From NCBI GenBank assembly GCA_031279525.1, contig JAITIH010000049.1, positions 1 through 9,257 on the forward strand: a DNA stretch of 9,257 nt, given 5' to 3'. Positions 6,757 through 9,257 of this stretch are shown here, piece after piece. Source of the DNA: Deltaproteobacteria bacterium. GTDB taxonomy: Bacteria; Desulfobacterota; Desulfarculia; Adiutricales; Adiutricaceae. Under the pieces are notes generated by a model, which ran no database searches, was not told where the DNA came from, and saw only the letters and a program-made list of their open reading frames with translations. Numbering within the stretch: the stretch's first letter is position 1; every line of letters begins with the position of its first letter. A program made the translations under genes and the position numbers.

Positions 6757-8117
6757 TATGGCCTTTTGGAGCGTTTGATTTTTCCGGCTAAATGGCCAAG
6801 GCCCTCCAAAAGAGGGTGGAGGACGGCCCCTACTAATAGCCCGAAGAAGGCGTTCAGAAGAGGCGGCCAGACGGGCCAGCTCTCCCAAAGATGGCTAAGT
6901 TGGGGGAGGCCATGGGCCAGAATGCCGCCGCCGACCATGAACATGGCCACTGTGCCGACTAAGGCCAAAAATTTCATGAGGGCCGGGGCGGCCAAGACCA
7001 GGGAGTTGCCAAAAGGGCGCCAGATTTTGGAGTTGGGCTTTTTTCGGACCAGCCAGTAACCAATGTCGTCCAGCTTAACGATGAGGGCCACGAAGCCGTA
7101 GACCCCGCCGGTCATCAAGAGGCCCACGGCCACCAAAATGGCGGCCCTAAGGGCCAGGGAAATATCCAAAGGCAGCGACCCTAGGGCGATGACGATGATT
7201 TCCGTGGACAAAACGAAGTCGGTTTTGATGGCCCCGGAGATCTTCTTTTTTTCCAGTTTCTCCATCTCCGCGATCGTCAGGCCCTGGGGGTTTGAGGGCG
7301 GGCCCGCGGTTTTTGGAGAACTGAGAGCCGGCTCCGCCGCGGGCTCGGGGGTTGCCTGGGCGGGGCCCACGGCCCCGGGCTTTAGGGAATAGGGGGCTGG
7401 CTCCGCCCCGGGCCCGGGAGTTTCTGGGGCCAGGCCGGCGGCCTTGGGTTCGAGGGAATCGGAGGTAAAATTCGCCGTGGGCTCGGGAGTTTCTGGGGCC
7501 AGGCCGGCGGCCTTGGGTTCGAGGGAATCGGAGGTCAAATCCGCCGTGGGCTCGGGGGTTTCTGGGGCCAGGCCGGCGGCCTTGGGCTTTAGGGAATCGG
7601 GGGCTGGTTCCGCCCCGGACTTGAGGGTTTCTGGGGCCAGGCCCGCGGCCCTGGGCTTTAGGGGATCGGAGATCAGTTCCGCCCCGGGCCCTGGAGTTTC
7701 TAGGGCCAGGCCCGCGGCCTCGGCGGAATCGGGGGTTAGCCCCGCCGCGAGCTCGGGCGAGGCGGGCGGGGGCTTTTTCTCGTGGAAGAGGTGACGGTAG
7801 ACCTTCTCGCCGCCTTCGGCGCAGAGATAGGCCCCGCCGACCATGAGAAGGGGGGTGACGAAACGCGGGGCGAAGGCGCTTAAGGTCAGGGCCGCGGGGA
7901 TCAAAATCAGCTTGTTGACCAAAGAGCCCTTAGCCACGCTGAAGATCACCGGCAGTTCCCGCTTGGCCCGGACCCCAAAAACCTGCTGGGCGGTCAGGGC
8001 CAGGTCGTCGCCCAGGACCCCAGCCGTTTTCTGGGCCGCCATCTTGGCCATGACGGTCACGTCGTCCAGAACCGAGCCAATGTCGTCTAGTAAGGCCAGA
8101 AGAGAGAAGCCGGCCAT
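6756..8117 (-). CDS. DUF808/YedI-family membrane protein with a repeat insert, 453 aa
   Basis: The N-terminus (MAGFSLLALLDDI, then DDVTVMAKMAAQKTAGVLGDD at about 19-38) and the core SGAIKTDFVLSTEIIVIALG (about 294-313) are characteristic of DUF808 inner-membrane proteins such as E. coli YedI, whose function is unknown. Hydrophobic segments lie at about 68-100, 303-316, 324-348, 372-402 and 418-440. The family is usually about 300 residues; the excess comes from a Pro/Ala/Glu-rich stretch between about 115 and 278 that holds six tandem repeats and sits between the first hydrophobic hairpin and the TDFVLS core. The rest looks intact. The ATG at 8115-8117 has only a weak AAGGA twelve bases upstream. 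It ends with TAG at 6756-6758, followed by hairpins, so it is probably transcribed alone. Confidence 0.93.
   Translation of the reverse strand: MAGFSLLALLDDIGSVLDDVTVMAKMAAQKTAGVLGDDLALTAQQVFGVRAKRELPVIFSVAKGSLVNKLILIPAALTLSAFAPRFVTPLLMVGGAYLCAEGGEKVYRHLFHEKKPPPASPELAAGLTPDSAEAAGLALETPGPGAELISDPLKPRAAGLAPETLKSGAEPAPDSLKPKAAGLAPETPEPTADLTSDSLEPKAAGLAPETPEPTANFTSDSLEPKAAGLAPETPGPGAEPAPYSLKPGAVGPAQATPEPAAEPALSSPKTAGPPSNPQGLTIAEMEKLEKKKISGAIKTDFVLSTEIIVIALGSLPLDISLALRAAILVAVGLLMTGGVYGFVALIVKLDDIGYWLVRKKPNSKIWRPFGNSLVLAAPALMKFLALVGTVAMFMVGGGILAHGLPQLSHLWESWPVWPPLLNAFFGLLVGAVLHPLLEGLGHLAGKIKRSKRP
7305..7718 (-). repeat. Six 69-bp tandem repeats in the DUF808 gene (23 aa each)
   Basis: Units start at residues 134, 157, 180, 203, 226 and 249, with the theme AAGLAPETPxPxAxxxxxSL then (K/E)PK. 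A ten-residue partial unit precedes them at 124-133, and the sixth unit is the most diverged. Units three and four (7512-7580 and 7443-7511) differ at only three of 69 bases, two of them changing residues, which marks a recent duplication. The acidic, Pro-rich composition suggests a disordered or extended loop. Confidence 0.92.
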
Positions 8118-8359
8118 AATTGAAGGTTATCCTTCGCCCTCGGACCCCGTTTTTAGGTTCCCGCGATCGCCGGGCGATGGCCAGAAACGGGGAGGCGAGT
8201 CGTTAAGATGGCGGACCTATTGGTCGGTCGCTGGGCGAGCCGCGCGACCGGCCGCCCGACTTTAGGGAGGCTGGCCGCCTAGGGTCGCCGCCACGTAAAA
8301 AAATAAGACGAAAAACGCGTTTTTTTGTCGAGCGGAACCGCCGAAGAGCTTTTTCGTTA

Positions 8360-8424
8360 GCCAAAAAGGCGCTTTTATGGGTCCTGCCAAAAAGGCCGCT
8401 TTTATGGGTCATGCCAAAAAGGCC
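8360..8424. repeat. 26/27-bp direct repeats, each nearly palindromic
   Basis: Two full units (8360-8385 and 8386-8412) share GCCAAAAAGGC, an optional C, then GCTTTTATGGGTC; a third partial unit, GCCAAAAAGGCC, follows at 8413-8424. Each full unit contains CCA-a-AAAA around a GC core and TTTT-a-TGG, so it is an interrupted inverted repeat in itself. The third copy supplies the left arm of the terminator hairpin beside it. Tandem operator sites or slippage copies of a hairpin are both possible. Confidence 0.7.
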
Positions 8425-8448
8425 TTAGCCGCGAGGCGGCCTTTTTTC
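8414..8448. terminator. Probable bidirectional intrinsic terminator
   Basis: AAAAAGGCC (8416-8424) and GGCCTTTTT (8438-8446) pair perfectly, with an inner GCC-GCGA-GGC helix. A T-run follows on the plus strand (8442-8447) and the complement of the A-run gives one on the minus strand. It would stop minus-strand transcripts from the right-edge gene before they reach the DUF808 gene. Confidence 0.65.
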
Positions 8449-8460
8449 TATGAAAGTTGT

Positions 8461-8486
8461 CGCGCTAAAAAAAATTTTTTAACGCG
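8461..8486. repeat. Palindrome with A8T6 core
   Basis: CGCG, one mismatched base, T and six A pair with six T, A, a mismatch and CGCG. The long A/T core may bend DNA or form a hairpin. It lies 13 bases from the terminator and opens the AT-rich island; its role is unknown. Confidence 0.5.
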
Positions 8487-8622
8487 CGCGGATCTTATTT
8501 ACGGTAGCCACATAAATTTTGTATATAACCATCCATCTTCGCCGAAGGCGAACTCAACAAATAGCCAGAGATTTTACAATCAAACAGCTAAATATTTAAA
8601 TAAATATCTCATCTTAAATAGC

Positions 8623-8669
8623 AATAACAGAACTTTTATAACCTTTATGTAATTAAAAGTTCTGTGATT
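8623..8669. repeat. Long inverted repeat (12-bp perfect arms, 15 of 16 paired)
   Basis: ACAGAACTTTTA (8627-8638) is the exact reverse complement of TAAAAGTTCTGT (8654-8665); beyond one mismatch three more bases pair on each side. The loop is 15 bases. It sits within the AT-rich island, with no T-run of terminator type and no gene start nearby. A repressor site, a small RNA hairpin or a remnant of an element end are all possible. Confidence 0.6.
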
Positions 8670-8992
8670 TGCCACGAAAATAAGATTTCGTTCAGGCGAT
8701 GGGATTAGCTATTTCGCCAAAAAATTCGCCAAGAACGCGGCGTAAACGGCTGTGACCTTTTCTGGTCCTACCGCCAACCGTAATAAACGTAATCATCGCG
8801 CGAAAAAACAAACGCTGGTTTTTGGCGTAAAGACAAAACTTGCATGCGCTGGGCCGTTTAATCTTGAACATGAACGTTTTAGGCTTTAGCCTAAAGAGGC
8901 CAGTTAGGCGATGGTTCACGGTAAAATTTCGCGTCGGATGAACTTTGGGGATTTTAGGATTTTTGTCTGGGCTTAAAATTTAATATTTTTTC

Positions 8993-9118
8993 TTAAAGCG
9001 CCTTGGGGGCGGTCGTTTTAGGCGTAGGCTTGGAAGTGGCTCTAGCCTTAGACTTGGCTCCCGATTTAGCCGCTGGTCGTAAGGAGCCTGACTTAAGGGC
9101 GGCGGGCTTTGGCTCTTT
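8993..9118 (-). other. In-frame Lys/Ala/Pro-rich extension after a TGA stop (41 codons to TAA)
   Basis: Directly after the TGA at 9119-9121 the same reading frame continues for 41 codons to TAA at 8993-8995. It contains 9 Lys, 2 Arg, 9 Ala, 6 Pro and 5 Ser, one acidic residue and no aromatic residue. This is the composition of an H1/AlgP-like tail and echoes the tail of the gene at the left edge. It may be the former C-terminus of the upstream gene cut off by a nonsense change, a readthrough product, or chance. Confidence 0.4.
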
Positions 9119-9256
9119 TCATTCCGGCTCGCTAGCTAGCCCGCCCAGACATTTCCAAGACGTAATAAGCCTTTTTTGGCCGTTCACGACCAACCCTAAT
9201 AAAACGGGATTGTGGTATCGACCGCCATAGTTTCGGTCCATGATTTGCTTTAAGGC
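9119..9256 (-). CDS. C-terminal fragment of a probable AAA-ATPase-like/PD-(D/E)XK (DUF1703-type) protein, 5' end outside window
   Basis: Forty-five codons are visible before TGA at 9119-9121. The residues ALKQIMDRNYGGRYHN followed by PVLLGLVVNGQKRLITSW match, from memory, the end of the PD-(D/E)XK nuclease-like domain found at the C-terminus of DUF1703/AAA-ATPase-like proteins: an A-L-x-Q-I-x-x-x-x-Y helix, a strand of G-(V/L)-x-(F/V), then K-R and an aromatic W. These proteins are common, often multi-copy, in gut and host-associated bacteria, and their role is not settled. The active-site residues lie outside the window. The frame continues past the TGA (see 8993-9118), so the gene may be full length with a TGA stop or interrupted near its end. 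Confidence 0.6.
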   Translation of the reverse strand, partial: ALKQIMDRNYGGRYHNPVLLGLVVNGQKRLITSWKCLGGLASEPE

Positions 9257-9257
9257 C

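Larger units (their letters stand above)
8118..8992. other. Intergenic region of about 875 bases, no convincing gene
   Basis: The part next to the DUF808 gene (8118-8300) is GC-rich and featureless apart from GCGATCGC at 8163-8170 and a small hairpin GAAGG-TTAT-CCTTC at 8122-8135 that covers the weak ribosome-binding site. From about 8300 A/T tracts appear, and 8450-8992 is markedly AT-richer than the rest of the window. Short palindromes include AAAAACGCGTTTTT (8311-8324), TTCGCC-GAA-GGCGAA (8538-8552) and TTTAGGCT-TT-AGCCTAAA (8878-8895). The open frames at 8377-8652 (plus) and 8692-8919 (minus) lack ribosome-binding sites and any recognisable domain. No tRNA or clear DnaA boxes were seen. 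Confidence 0.6.

Noticed and set aside
8377..8652. Plus-strand open frame of 91 codons beginning with Lys/Ala-rich residues
   Set aside because: It starts inside the direct repeats, runs through the terminator hairpin and the A8T6 palindrome, has no ribosome-binding site and its second half is low-complexity AT-driven sequence.
8450..8700. Replication origin (AT-rich stretch with A/T tracts and hairpins)
   Set aside because: No TTATCCACA-type DnaA boxes on either strand and no replication gene next to it.
8692..8919. Minus-strand open frame of 75 codons with a basic stretch (GRTRKGHSRLRR), considered as a transposase remnant
   Set aside because: GTG start without Shine-Dalgarno, no DDE or other transposase motif recognised, and a competing plus-strand frame is open over much of the same bases.
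9003..9230. Plus-strand open frame of 75 codons at the right edge
   Set aside because: It is antisense to the minus-strand PD-(D/E)XK-like C-terminus and its Lys/Ala tail, which have recognisable family character and codon structure.

Overview
The window reads as a piece of a GC-rich bacterial chromosome using the standard genetic code: long frames stay open, tryptophan is TGG, and the stops seen are TAA and TAG plus one disputed TGA. Gene families and composition point to a Gram-negative, possibly deltaproteobacterial or other host-associated lineage, but nothing here fixes the taxonomy. No rRNA, tRNA, CRISPR array, transposase or phage gene is visible.

Layout. (1) At the left edge a plus-strand gene enters from outside and ends at 326. 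Its visible part is a tail of 29 Ala-X-Lys tripeptides (X = Arg, His or Leu), like histone H1 or AlgP tails. It converges on the next gene so tightly that both stops lie in one TTAA. (2) Positions 323-6470 hold three minus-strand genes that look like one transcription unit, in transcription order: a 570-residue helical-repeat (TPR-like) protein, a P-class (YfeX-like) Dyp-type haem peroxidase with its key residues intact, and an 1134-residue helical-repeat protein with two disordered linkers. (3) A likely intrinsic terminator and a candidate promoter at 6610-6688 separate this unit from the upstream minus-strand gene. That gene (6756-8117) encodes a DUF808/YedI-type membrane protein whose middle carries six 23-residue tandem repeats absent from the usual family form. 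(4) About 875 bases without a convincing gene (8118-8992) hold near-palindromic direct repeats, a probable bidirectional terminator, several inverted repeats and an AT-rich island unlike the rest of the window. (5) At the right edge, on the minus strand, is the C-terminus of a probable AAA-ATPase-like/PD-(D/E)XK (DUF1703-type) protein. Its TGA stop is followed in the same frame by 41 open codons of Lys/Ala/Pro-rich sequence.

How they may work together. The two helical-repeat proteins flank the peroxidase and have no recognisable catalytic motif, so they look like scaffolds or adaptors; a link to the peroxidase is inferred from gene order only. A recurring theme is in-frame low-complexity expansion: the AXK tail, the DUF808 insert, the Pro/Ser and Gly/Lys linkers, and the Lys/Ala/Pro tail after the TGA.
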